Assembly (NCBI RefSeq): GCF_000955905.1
Contig: NZ_CP011097.1
Coordinates: forward strand, 1,390,582-1,454,581
From: Candidatus Nitrosotenuis cloacae
Lineage (GTDB): Archaea > Thermoproteota > Nitrososphaeria > Nitrososphaerales > Nitrosopumilaceae
DNA: 64,000 nucleotides
Direction: 5' to 3'
The notes beneath the pieces are model-generated. The model worked only from the letters and a program-made list of their open reading frames with translations. It was not told where the DNA came from and did not search any database. The translations under genes and the position numbers were made by a program. How positions within the stretch are numbered: the first letter of the stretch is position 1; every line of letters starts with the position of its first letter. This document shows positions 23,946 to 31,118 of this stretch, in pieces.

Positions 23946-25226
23946 TTATGGTTGTGTTGCGTATCCGCGCTGCATCAGAATGCTTGCAGAGCTTGGCGTA
24001 ACACAGATTGCAGAACCACTGGATTGCTTGAGTAACAGTTGTAGGCCTTCATTGCACTGGACTTGTCTTGGCTCGACTCCATCTTGCATTTGCTTGAGTG
24101 GAGGTATTGACATTGTATCATCAAATGCTCTATCTCGAGTGTCTGGAACGGTCATTTCCATTGTATCGGAAATCTTTTCGTTTGCATCAACTGCGATAAA
24201 TTGGCAATTCACGATGAATCCGCCAAGAGAGGTTGTGATTTCTTTGTTTTCGGCAGCCTCTGTTATTTCTACCGTAGTGGTCAGAAATCTGGCAGATTCT
24301 GGCTCTGCCCAAGTTATGGTCTGGATTCTCCAAAATGGCGAGTAGAACTCGTCTCCTAGGTTGGTTGAGCCAATGCTTGCCTGAAATCCAAGTGGACCTG
24401 TGCCTGTAATGCCGTTTGTAAAGACATACAGATCAGATGCCGCAGAAGACACCAAGGTCTTGCCAACTTTGTCGACATGAATTACACCCAATGCGTTTGC
24501 TACATCTGGAGCGGATGCATCAGTTGCAATATAGTAAATGGTTGAACCATCTGGGCCAAAGCCTCGATGTCCTACAAATGTTACTACCAGATTTTCTGTA
24601 TCGATTTCAAGTACTTGGCCTCCACCGTATGGTGCATCATCTGTTAGCTCTTGGTTTTCGCGGATTTGCAAGTGTTTTCCGTCCTTCCATTGTATGAATG
24701 GACAGTTCACCACAACACCAGTCTCCTCTATTGTTAACTCGTCTGACGCCTGTGCTGCCAGAATTTCTTCTTCTGATGTCAGTTCTCTGACAACAGATTC
24801 ATCAGTCCAAGTTACGTGTTGTACTGCCCATGCCGGACTGTACTCTGGATCTCCTGGTTGCGAGTCTGCAACGTTTGGCTGGAATCCCAATGGGCCCGTG
24901 CCCTCTACTCCGTTTGTAAACTCGTAAATGTTTGCAAGAGCTGCCTTTGGTGTGTTCTTTATGGCTGGTGTGTATGTTACTGAAAAGCCCAATAGTGTGG
25001 TCAGATGATTAGCTACTTCCTCATGTGATGCTTCTGTTGTAATATAGAAGACTTCGTTTCCATCTGCATATCCCATGATTAGTGGGATATCAATTGGAAT
25101 CGCAGTGTCTGTTAGGTTTTGTGTTGCAGCGTTTGCTGATGACACAATGCCTGAGAACAACATTGCAACACTGAATGTCAGTGCCAAAAATCTCGCGGTC
25201 TGTTTTGATCGTTGTGCATTTTGCAT
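23946..25226 (-). CDS. Secreted two-repeat protein
   Basis: 426 residues from ATG 25226, which follows a TATA-like CTTAAATA by about 26 nt. A signal peptide (1-33) is followed by two copies of a roughly 165-residue domain. Matched signatures are VFYITTEASHEEVANHL / IYYIATDASAPDVANAL, FTNGVEGTGPLGFQPNV / FTNGITGTGPLGFQASI, and VVVNCPFIQW / FIVNCQFIAV. One Cys per repeat in the same place (VNC) and a C-terminal Cys pair suggest metal or disulfide roles. The domain resembles a family found in thaumarchaeal exported proteins; function unknown. Confidence 0.8.
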   Translation of the reverse strand: MQNAQRSKQTARFLALTFSVAMLFSGIVSSANAATQNLTDTAIPIDIPLIMGYADGNEVFYITTEASHEEVANHLTTLLGFSVTYTPAIKNTPKAALANIYEFTNGVEGTGPLGFQPNVADSQPGDPEYSPAWAVQHVTWTDESVVRELTSEEEILAAQASDELTIEETGVVVNCPFIQWKDGKHLQIRENQELTDDAPYGGGQVLEIDTENLVVTFVGHRGFGPDGSTIYYIATDASAPDVANALGVIHVDKVGKTLVSSAASDLYVFTNGITGTGPLGFQASIGSTNLGDEFYSPFWRIQTITWAEPESARFLTTTVEITEAAENKEITTSLGGFIVNCQFIAVDANEKISDTMEMTVPDTRDRAFDDTMSIPPLKQMQDGVEPRQVQCNEGLQLLLKQSSGSAICVTPSSASILMQRGYATQP

Positions 25227-25306
25227 TGCTAGCGATCTTATGCATTTGGTATTTAAGAATTGTACCAAATTGATATCACGATATCATTTACAACAATCTT
25301 TATATG

Positions 25307-25324
25307 ATGCTATCATGATAGCAT
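25307..25324. promoter_or_regulatory. Perfect 18-bp palindrome at ArsR-like promoter
   Basis: ATGCTATCATGATAGCAT is perfectly self-complementary. It sits between a TATA-like TTTATATGA (25298-25306) and the ATG at 25329, i.e. over the transcription start of a leaderless gene. A second symmetrical sequence, GATATCACGATATC (25272-25285), lies upstream toward the divergent secreted-protein gene. Together they suggest repression by the encoded regulator. Confidence 0.6.
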
Positions 25325-25328
25325 TAAT

Positions 25329-25676
25329 ATGATAAACATGCGACTGCTCCAAACAAAAGCAGACAAAGAAACAAAGGCAAAGTTTTGGTACCTATTTGCA
25401 GACAGCAAGGGGGCAGCAAACCGCAGGAAATTGATGATTTATCTTAAGAACAATTTGGCAAACGCAAACCAGCTTGCAAATCATTTCGGTATGGACTATA
25501 AGGCAATTCGATTCCACCTAAGAATTCTAGAAGAAAACAACCTACTCAGAAATAGTAATCATGGATACAATGACTATTACTTTGTTGCTCCATACTTTGA
25601 GATAAACGAGGAAATGTTCTGGGAGATCAACACCATAATAGAAAAACAACAAGAAAAACAGATCATCATAACATGA
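25329..25676 (+). CDS. ArsR-like winged-helix regulator
   Basis: 115 residues. A winged helix is visible at about 28-85: RRKLMIYLKNNLANANQLANHFGMDYKAIRFHLRILEENNLL, then a wing near NSNHGYNDYYFVAP. The C-terminal helix is Gln/Glu/Lys-rich and probably dimerises. No Cys metal site is present. A second in-frame ATG is at 25338. The stop overlaps the start of a 59-aa zinc-ribbon gene (ATGA), and the operator-like palindrome over its own start implies autoregulation. Confidence 0.82.
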   Translation: MINMRLLQTKADKETKAKFWYLFADSKGAANRRKLMIYLKNNLANANQLANHFGMDYKAIRFHLRILEENNLLRNSNHGYNDYYFVAPYFEINEEMFWEINTIIEKQQEKQIIIT

Positions 25677-25852
25677 CACAGTCAAACATTATTTTCAAAA
25701 TCGGACAAAAGATTCTACACAAGAACCAATCAGATCACACCAAAGTTGAGTGTCCAATTTGTAATAGAGAAATTCAACCATATTGGGAACCAAGATATGG
25801 CGGCCTCCGAGCAACATGTCCTGTTTGCGAGGCGAACTGGGCGGAGTCATAA
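25673..25852 (+). CDS. 59-aa zinc-ribbon protein
   Basis: A 59-residue frame with two Cys pairs, CPIC and CPVC, separated by about 21 residues (CPICNREIQPYWEPRY...ATCPVCEANW). This is a classic small zinc ribbon. Its ATG overlaps the TGA of the ArsR-like gene, so translation is coupled and the protein may be a partner of that regulator. Aromatic residues between the pairs could contact nucleic acid. The frame is shorter than common length cut-offs. Confidence 0.75.
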   Translation: MTQSNIIFKIGQKILHKNQSDHTKVECPICNREIQPYWEPRYGGLRATCPVCEANWAES

Positions 25853-25915
25853 GAAAATGTGCGATATCATATTTCAATCTGGATTTTATAGTGGAACGGG
25901 GGATGAAAAATAACA

Positions 25916-26569
25916 TTGGCGCATGATTTACTAGTGAGGGGCCTCGATGATGAGGTTCACTCCAAGATTACTGATGCATCAGAGCATCTTGGCATGTCAG
26001 TTAATGCAATTATCAAAGATGCAGCCGACAAGTGGGTCTCGCAGCTAGGCAAGGAGCGTCACAGGCACGACCTGATATTATATTCGGATGATGAATCTTT
26101 GAAGTATTTACTATCAAAGATGGATGAGCTGACTGAGGCGAACTGGTCCAAGATTTGCTGCGGACCACCAAACCACCTAGGCATTACTACGTTGAGAAAA
26201 CTTGACTGGTTTGATGGGACAATAAAGCCCTACGAGCGATTTTACCAAAATCCAACTGAATATGCAAAAAAGCTAATCCAGTCAGTCCCAAAGACAGCAA
26301 AAAACAAACAGTTGCTGATTGCGGCATTTCTGACAGGTGATCTGGCAAAAAACTCTGTCAAAGAGTCTGCCAAATTTTGCGAATGGTATGACAAGCAACA
26401 TGTTCCTGGAATCACTCACTGCATTGCACTAACAAAGACCATCATGCAAGACAAGATAGAAGACATTTTGGATTTGTTTAATTGTCATGAGCAAGTCTTT
26501 ATTGTCAAAAACAAAAAACTACACCGACTGCGCGTATCAGAAGAAAACTTTTACTCGCTGATTCTCTAG
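25916..26569 (+). CDS. RHH-like N-terminus plus unknown domain
   Basis: 217 residues starting at TTG 25916. Residues 4-45 (LLVRGLDDEVHSKITDASEHLGMSVNAIIKDA) match FitA/Arc-type ribbon-helix-helix DNA-binding domains. The remainder (about 60-217) contains CCGPPNHLGI, a helical core and VFIVKNKKLHRLRVSEENF, and is not recognised. Unlike a typical RHH antitoxin it is long and has no toxin gene beside it, so a ligand-sensing regulator is more likely. It overlaps the convergent small membrane gene by 4 nt. Confidence 0.7.
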   Translation: MAHDLLVRGLDDEVHSKITDASEHLGMSVNAIIKDAADKWVSQLGKERHRHDLILYSDDESLKYLLSKMDELTEANWSKICCGPPNHLGITTLRKLDWFDGTIKPYERFYQNPTEYAKKLIQSVPKTAKNKQLLIAAFLTGDLAKNSVKESAKFCEWYDKQHVPGITHCIALTKTIMQDKIEDILDLFNCHEQVFIVKNKKLHRLRVSEENFYSLIL

Positions 26570-26802
26570 ACTGAAAAATCAGAGTAAAACATGTTATCGT
26601 ATGGCATTAATGATATGCCAATAGCTAGCGGGATTAAGAAAAGCCCAATTCCAATTGCGGTCAGAATGATTCCAAGCCATAAGCAGTTTTTTGCTCTTTT
26701 TGGATCGTCTTCTTTTATGATAAAATAGGCAATCACACCACCAATCACATTGAACAGAATCGGTAGCAAAAACCACCATGCACTTCGTCGTTTTACTTCC
26801 AT
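26566..26802 (-). CDS. Small two-TM membrane protein
   Basis: 78 residues with two hydrophobic helices (about 10-30 and 43-68) joined by a charged loop (KEDDPKRAKN). The Lys/Arg-rich N-terminus should stay in the cytosol. The pattern FNVIGGVIAYFIIKEDDPKRAKNCLWLG is like the small conserved archaeal membrane proteins with PLD-N-like hairpins. Function unknown. Confidence 0.7.
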   Translation of the reverse strand: MEVKRRSAWWFLLPILFNVIGGVIAYFIIKEDDPKRAKNCLWLGIILTAIGIGLFLIPLAIGISLMPYDNMFYSDFSV

Positions 26803-26837
26803 GGTATGATCACCATGATTGTTCTAAAAAACATTAG

Positions 26838-28169
26838 TTATTTCAGATACTTGGCCAGTTGATATTTTTGATTCCCTGGAATCTTGGCTATTTCAAACCC
26901 TTCCTGACGTTTATCCAATGGCCTAGTAGCATCGATTCCCAGCTTGGCAGTGAGAAGATTTTTCTGATCACTTGATGGGTCCAGACTAGAGCCCCGCACT
27001 TTTTCTATTATGGTAAGATTTCGATCTGCCTGGAATCGAGTCGCCATTGCATATTCTACCTGGACTGGATCAGACGGATCAATATCATCATCAACTACTG
27101 TCACCATCTTTAGTGAGCGGTGTGCTGCAAATGTCTCCTCGATTGTCTTTTTGCCGTCGTTTTTATTTTTCTTTGATATTTGTACAACTGCGTGCAGCCA
27201 GTTGCATCCACCGTCCGACATGATCACTTGTTTTGTTTGCGGAATTTTCTTTTTGACATCGCGGTTTATCTTGGATTCAATCGGCATTCCCATGAGCAGT
27301 CGGTGTTCCGCAAATCCAGCCAGAATGTCATGAAATATTGCATCATTCCGATAGTACAGATTTTCCAGCTCAAAGACCGGCTGTGATCGTGCAAAGTCAT
27401 ATGTGCGGAGCATTTCCACCATCCATTCCTTGTGGGTCTTGTCTGCCAGAATCTTTCCCTCCATCACTATCTCGGTTCCAGAGGGCACCATTCTGCCGGA
27501 ATATGGCAGTTTTGTAAGAGTAAGCTTGCCACCAAGTATGGCATTTGCAATTTCCAGTTCGTCTTGGCCCCACTCTGCTTGGTATGCCCCAGCAATTGAT
27601 ACTGCAGGGTGCACACCAACTGTAATTGCTACTTTGAGGTCCTCTCCATGTTCTTTGGCATCCATGAATGCTCGGTGTAGATGCCTGCCTTCGACCATCC
27701 TAATGGAAAAGTGTCTTTTGCTAATTGGCATTAATCTATGGAATGAGGAGTTTTGCGTCTTTTTTTCTGGATTTTGTGAATAAATTATAGATGATGTGAT
27801 GAATGGTCCGGATTCCTTTTCAAAATGAGTAACTATAGGTAAGATGGAGAGATCCTTGGAATGGTTCTCAAGGAATTTACCAGACGGGGAGACCCTTGGC
27901 TTTTTTGCGTGCTCTATTGCAGAGATCACCTTTTGGTGTATGGTATTTTCAGTACCAGAGATTGCCTTTGCAAATCTGGTTCTATTCCCAACCATGTTTG
28001 CGACCAATCTGAGCTTGCTTTCCTTGATATTTGAGAACAGTATGGCGTTGCCCCCATCGACTTGTGCAGTCAATGATGCTATTTCAAATTTGGTGGATAC
28101 TTTTTTTGATATCGTATGAAGCTGGCCCATTTTTTTTATCTGATCAAGGTAGCTACGCAGATCCGTCAT
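26838..28169 (-). CDS. UbiD-family decarboxylase
   Basis: 443 residues of the UbiD/prenylated-FMN decarboxylase family. Visible features are VGVHPAVSIAGAYQAEWGQDELEIANAILGG, PEPTIDE-like GTEIVMEGKI, and the active-site acidic stretch VVDDDIDPSDPVQVEYAMATR. In archaea a UbiD homologue acts as trans-anhydromevalonate 5-phosphate decarboxylase in the modified mevalonate pathway, and that is the best candidate role here; other aromatic-acid substrates remain possible. The N-terminus of its frame overlaps the stop of an upstream small gene (ATGA at 28166-28169). Confidence 0.85.
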   Translation of the reverse strand: MTDLRSYLDQIKKMGQLHTISKKVSTKFEIASLTAQVDGGNAILFSNIKESKLRLVANMVGNRTRFAKAISGTENTIHQKVISAIEHAKKPRVSPSGKFLENHSKDLSILPIVTHFEKESGPFITSSIIYSQNPEKKTQNSSFHRLMPISKRHFSIRMVEGRHLHRAFMDAKEHGEDLKVAITVGVHPAVSIAGAYQAEWGQDELEIANAILGGKLTLTKLPYSGRMVPSGTEIVMEGKILADKTHKEWMVEMLRTYDFARSQPVFELENLYYRNDAIFHDILAGFAEHRLLMGMPIESKINRDVKKKIPQTKQVIMSDGGCNWLHAVVQISKKNKNDGKKTIEETFAAHRSLKMVTVVDDDIDPSDPVQVEYAMATRFQADRNLTIIEKVRGSSLDPSSDQKNLLTAKLGIDATRPLDKRQEGFEIAKIPGNQKYQLAKYLK

Positions 28170-28501
28170 GACCTAATGGCCTCCGTTATCTTCTCAATTA
28201 GAACCTTGCTTGGGCCTGCGCCAAGTTCGTGTTGCACGGATAGTGAAACAATGCAGAGGCCGCGAATCTCAGACGCCATCTTTTGTGATATTAATTTCAA
28301 AAACAACGAGTCCTGTCTTGTTGGTATTATCTCAGACGAGCTTGGAGATGGGCCACTCCCTATTGATATGATCATTCCGCCCAATCTGGATGGACCTTCA
28401 GAAATTGAAATGAAAAAAGCGTTTTCGTACTTTAAGATTTTGACATCGAATTTCCGATTTTCTGTTTCCACAGCTATTGTTCTGTGGTCAGAACTTGACA
28501 T
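28166..28501 (-). CDS. Hypothetical protein upstream of UbiD
   Basis: 111 residues with alternating β-strands (RTIAVETENRKFDVKILKYENAFFISISEG) and a C-terminal helix, compact and soluble. The pattern loosely recalls proteasome-assembly-chaperone (PAC3/4-like) small proteins, but I cannot confirm that. It is translationally coupled to the UbiD gene. Function unknown. Confidence 0.65.
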   Translation of the reverse strand: MSSSDHRTIAVETENRKFDVKILKYENAFFISISEGPSRLGGMIISIGSGPSPSSSEIIPTRQDSLFLKLISQKMASEIRGLCIVSLSVQHELGAGPSKVLIEKITEAIRS

Positions 28502-28519
28502 TATTTGCCTTGGATTGAC

Positions 28520-28951
28520 TTATGCCTTTATTGCTATCGCTTCTTCTGGGCTAGTCTCAATTGCAGCTTTGGATTTTGGTGTTCTTGCCTTGCGTACTTT
28601 TGGCTCGGCTTTTGCTGTCTTGGCTGTTTTTGCCTTGGCAGTCTTGGTTTTTCTTGGAGCCTTTGTCTTGACGACTATTGGCTCTTCGACTTGGACTGTC
28701 TCCTCTACTGTATCAACTGAGCTAATTCCGGTAGCTTCTTGAGCTTCGGCTTCGACTCTGGCACGCAGCTTGGCTTTGTACTTGAGATTTCGTGGTTTTG
28801 TTCTCAGTCTATATCCACAGCATGGGCACCATAGTCCTTCCCATTTGATGAAGATTTCACAAATTTGACAACGTCTTTGACCTGAAGCATAACGTCCAGT
28901 TCCTACTGGCTTTTGAGCCTTGTATCTGGAGCAGATTCCTTTACATGTCAT
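28520..28951 (-). CDS. Zinc-ribbon protein with Ala/Lys-rich tail
   Basis: 143 residues. The first 60 carry CKGIC, RRCQIC and CPCCGYRLR, a zinc-binding domain shared with the genes at 50132 and 61615. A low-complexity tail follows, rich in Ala, Lys, Thr and Pro (KAKTAKTAKAEPKVRKA), resembling histone-H1-like tails. This combination suggests a nucleic-acid- or chromatin-associated protein. The tail is unique to this copy. It follows a TATA-like CTTAAATATTT near 28985. Confidence 0.8.
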   Translation of the reverse strand: MTCKGICSRYKAQKPVGTGRYASGQRRCQICEIFIKWEGLWCPCCGYRLRTKPRNLKYKAKLRARVEAEAQEATGISSVDTVEETVQVEEPIVVKTKAPRKTKTAKAKTAKTAKAEPKVRKARTPKSKAAIETSPEEAIAIKA

Positions 28952-28990
28952 ATTTTGTCATCATATTATAGGAATCGTAAATATTTAAGC

Positions 28991-29018
28991 ATGGATCCAT
29001 ATTTTTTATAGGATCCAT
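28991..29018. repeat. ATGGATCC / GGATCCAT inverted repeat
   Basis: ATGGATCC (28991-28998) and GGATCCAT (29011-29018) are perfect inverted arms around an AT-rich 12-nt centre; GGATCCATA is also a direct repeat. They lie just upstream of the TATA box of the zinc-ribbon gene. The rest of 28952-29182 is AT-rich, with a second TATA-like TATAAATAT at 29091-29099 but no visible gene. Confidence 0.4.
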
Positions 29019-29182
29019 ACCGAAATCTTATAAAAATTTCAACAGATCTTGGCGATCAGCTTGATCAATTTGACAAAAACTAGGAAAGTTGTATAAATAT
29101 CTAACGATTTTTTTACGCACGAGATTATACCTACTTGGAGCGTGATTTTGGGTTGTTTTTGAGTGTTTTTTGAGATTTGATC

Positions 29183-29761
29183 TCATCCGGTTTGGGATAA
29201 TGGCAGTATGATGTGCCTGTAGCCCTCTCTTTGCGCGATGTACTTTGCAGACAACATGTCGCGCTCGCCCCGCTTGTTATAGTTTTTAATTTTCTTTGTT
29301 GTTTTTCGCTCATCCACAAATTCCAGCTCAAAGTGCGAGCAGAATCTGAGATTCAGTAGATACGTTATTTGTTTTGCAACCTGCATGTTTCCATTTCCTA
29401 TTCTTACTAGCTTGCGATCCGCTCTTAATCCGCCTAAAATCTTGGCAATGTGCGATGCCAGATCTTCTGGTGATGTGTATAGTCCACGTTCTATTTCCTT
29501 GCCCAAATAGCTAACAGACAAACCGATTCGCTGTCCCGGATCTATTCCAATTAATAATTCGGATTGGTTTAGGCCCGAATCCAGCTTTTCTATTATTATT
29601 CCCTGAATGACAGTAGGATCCTCCTTTAAGATTTCCTCATTCAGTATGGCTTGGCTGGCAAACTTGGGGGACTCATCATCCGTTGTGAATATCAGATTCC
29701 CAGGATATGTTGGAATTTCATCAGGTAGTAGGGAATCATATTTTAGGTTTAATAATTTCAA
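29183..29761 (-). CDS. RuvC/RNase H-fold (YqgF-like) protein, start uncertain
   Basis: 192 residues from TTG 29761. The RNase-H-like core is LLIGIDPGQRIGLSV (catalytic Asp), followed by VRIGNGN, FVDERKTTKKIKNYNKRGERDM (Glu and Asp in the expected order). This fits a Holliday-junction-resolvase-like fold. The reading frame is open about 54 nt further upstream and encodes IGIATAYGKSYFQFVKALK, which looks like a genuine N-terminus. However, the only ATG there (29819) is one base out of frame. Either a frameshift follows the start codon or a non-standard start is used. Confidence 0.75.
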   Translation of the reverse strand: MKLLNLKYDSLLPDEIPTYPGNLIFTTDDESPKFASQAILNEEILKEDPTVIQGIIIEKLDSGLNQSELLIGIDPGQRIGLSVSYLGKEIERGLYTSPEDLASHIAKILGGLRADRKLVRIGNGNMQVAKQITYLLNLRFCSHFELEFVDERKTTKKIKNYNKRGERDMLSAKYIAQREGYRHIILPLSQTG

Positions 29762-29868
29762 AGCCTTGACAAACTGAAAATAGGATTTACCATAGGCGGT
29801 GGCAATACCAATGCGACATTGAGTTTGCGCGCTGATACTGACTAGTAAGGAATTAGCGATTTAAGGAT

Positions 29869-30222
29869 TTAGGGCTTCAAAATTGTTGACACTACGCTGT
29901 CAACTGCTTCATTGAATTTAGAGTCGATTGTAGACTTTGTCTTTTCCAGCTTTGCTGCACCATCGGAGCTTATCTTTTTTGCTTGGCTTTCCGCCTTTGA
30001 TCGGGCCTCAGAAATTATGGATTCTGCCTCTTTGATTGCCATCTGGGTTACTTGCTCTCTTAGGGAATCAATCTCTTTTTGGGCACGAGAACTGAGGTTT
30101 TTCTTCATGTCAGATACTTTGACATTCAAAGAGTCCAGATCGTCCTCTAGTTCGGATAAGGATTTGATAATTTTGCTTACCTTGGAATCTGCAACCGCTG
30201 TCTGAGCTGGTGCCTCTTTCAT
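29869..30222 (-). CDS. Coiled-coil protein, possible A-type ATP synthase subunit H
   Basis: 117 residues, almost all helical, with heptad-like spacing and high Lys/Glu/Ser/Ala content (ELEDDLDSLNVKVSDMKKNLSS...EAESIISEARSKAESQAKKI). Length and composition match archaeal AhaH/peripheral-stalk subunits, but no ATP synthase genes are adjacent, so another coiled-coil role is possible. Its neighbours are the NAC gene upstream and the RuvC-like gene downstream. Confidence 0.6.
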   Translation of the reverse strand: MKEAPAQTAVADSKVSKIIKSLSELEDDLDSLNVKVSDMKKNLSSRAQKEIDSLREQVTQMAIKEAESIISEARSKAESQAKKISSDGAAKLEKTKSTIDSKFNEAVDSVVSTILKP

Positions 30223-30258
30223 ATAGCTAAAACCGCCTAGTTCGGCTAATTAAATTCT

Positions 30259-30609
30259 TCATTTTGTGGTCAAAAGCAGTATTGCTCGGGAGAGATCGCC
30301 GCCGGTCTCCTTTAGCGCATTTGCAGCTACTTCTGGTGTGACATTTGCCTGGCTGCACACCAGCATTATGTCATCTTCTGAAAAAATAGGAGTTTCCAGT
30401 TCCTTTTCCTCATAGGAATTTGCAATCACCTGAAAAATTGAATTGTCCTTTGATTTCATTTCAGTTACTGCGGGCTTGGCAATGATGATTTCTTTTTTGT
30501 CTGTTTTTATTATGACTTCTTGGACGTTGGTGAGCTCCTTCATATCTAGGCCCATTCTGTCCAGCATTCTTCGCATTTCACGATTTCCGCCACCGCCGCC
30601 TCGCATCAT
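30259..30609 (-). CDS. nac: Nascent polypeptide-associated complex protein (aNAC)
   Basis: 116 residues: a Gly/Arg-rich N-terminus (GGGGGNREMRRMLDRMGLDM) with ribosome-binding basic residues, a central NAC β-barrel (about 25-70) and a C-terminal UBA domain (EDDIMLVCSQANVTPEVAANALKETGGDLSRAILLLT). Homodimeric aNAC shields nascent chains at the ribosome exit. Its ATG overlaps the upstream PUA gene stop (ATGA), so the two translation-related proteins are made together. Confidence 0.95.
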   Translation of the reverse strand: MMRGGGGGNREMRRMLDRMGLDMKELTNVQEVIIKTDKKEIIIAKPAVTEMKSKDNSIFQVIANSYEEKELETPIFSEDDIMLVCSQANVTPEVAANALKETGGDLSRAILLLTTK

Positions 30610-31082
30610 GTCTTTTTTTGCTCCAAACTATTTTTTAAACTATCTCGCACCTTTACTGCAACACCACGCTTCATGGATAGCATCATGGTATGATTGAGGA
30701 CTGCTTTGCCCACTGCTATGACTTCTCCCCGATATAATACCGGAACGTCCGCTCCAATTAGGATATTTTTTCCAGCTGATATGATATGTTTACAAAATAC
30801 AGACTTGCCGTCCCGCACAAATGGGGCCGAGTCATCATCAATTTCTATACAATTGTGGCGAAACTTTTTGTTCTTTAGTAGGATTTGCGCAAAATAGGGT
30901 GAGATTGCCAGTCCTCCATCGATGCGCAAAGTACAGAGCAGTTTTTTGACATGGTATACTTCTCTGATTCTGCCTGTCTTTTTGGAAAATGTCATGGTAA
31001 TGTCTTTAGGCAGATTTTTTGATATTCCATTTCCAAATAATGCGTCAATTGTGTGTCTTAGCTTTACCAGAGGATCCAACAA
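30606..31082 (-). CDS. PUA-domain protein (MCT-1/Tma20-like)
   Basis: 158 residues from TTG 31082. An N-terminal α/β pre-PUA region is followed by a PUA domain (about 75-150) with VRDGKSVFCKHIISAGKNILIGADVPVLYRGEVIAVGKAVL. That order resembles archaeal MCT-1/eIF2D-type or tRNA-modifying PUA proteins. No catalytic domain is present, so an RNA-binding or ribosome-recycling role is more likely. Operon with aNAC. Confidence 0.85.
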   Translation of the reverse strand: MLDPLVKLRHTIDALFGNGISKNLPKDITMTFSKKTGRIREVYHVKKLLCTLRIDGGLAISPYFAQILLKNKKFRHNCIEIDDDSAPFVRDGKSVFCKHIISAGKNILIGADVPVLYRGEVIAVGKAVLNHTMMLSMKRGVAVKVRDSLKNSLEQKKT

Positions 31083-31118
31083 TCTATGACAAAATTATTC
31101 CATTAATATGTCAAAATG

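Noticed and set aside
28505-28720. Cys-rich plus-strand frame opposite the zinc-ribbon/Ala-Lys tail gene
   Set aside because: Cys arises from antisense of Ala/Lys codons; no start context.
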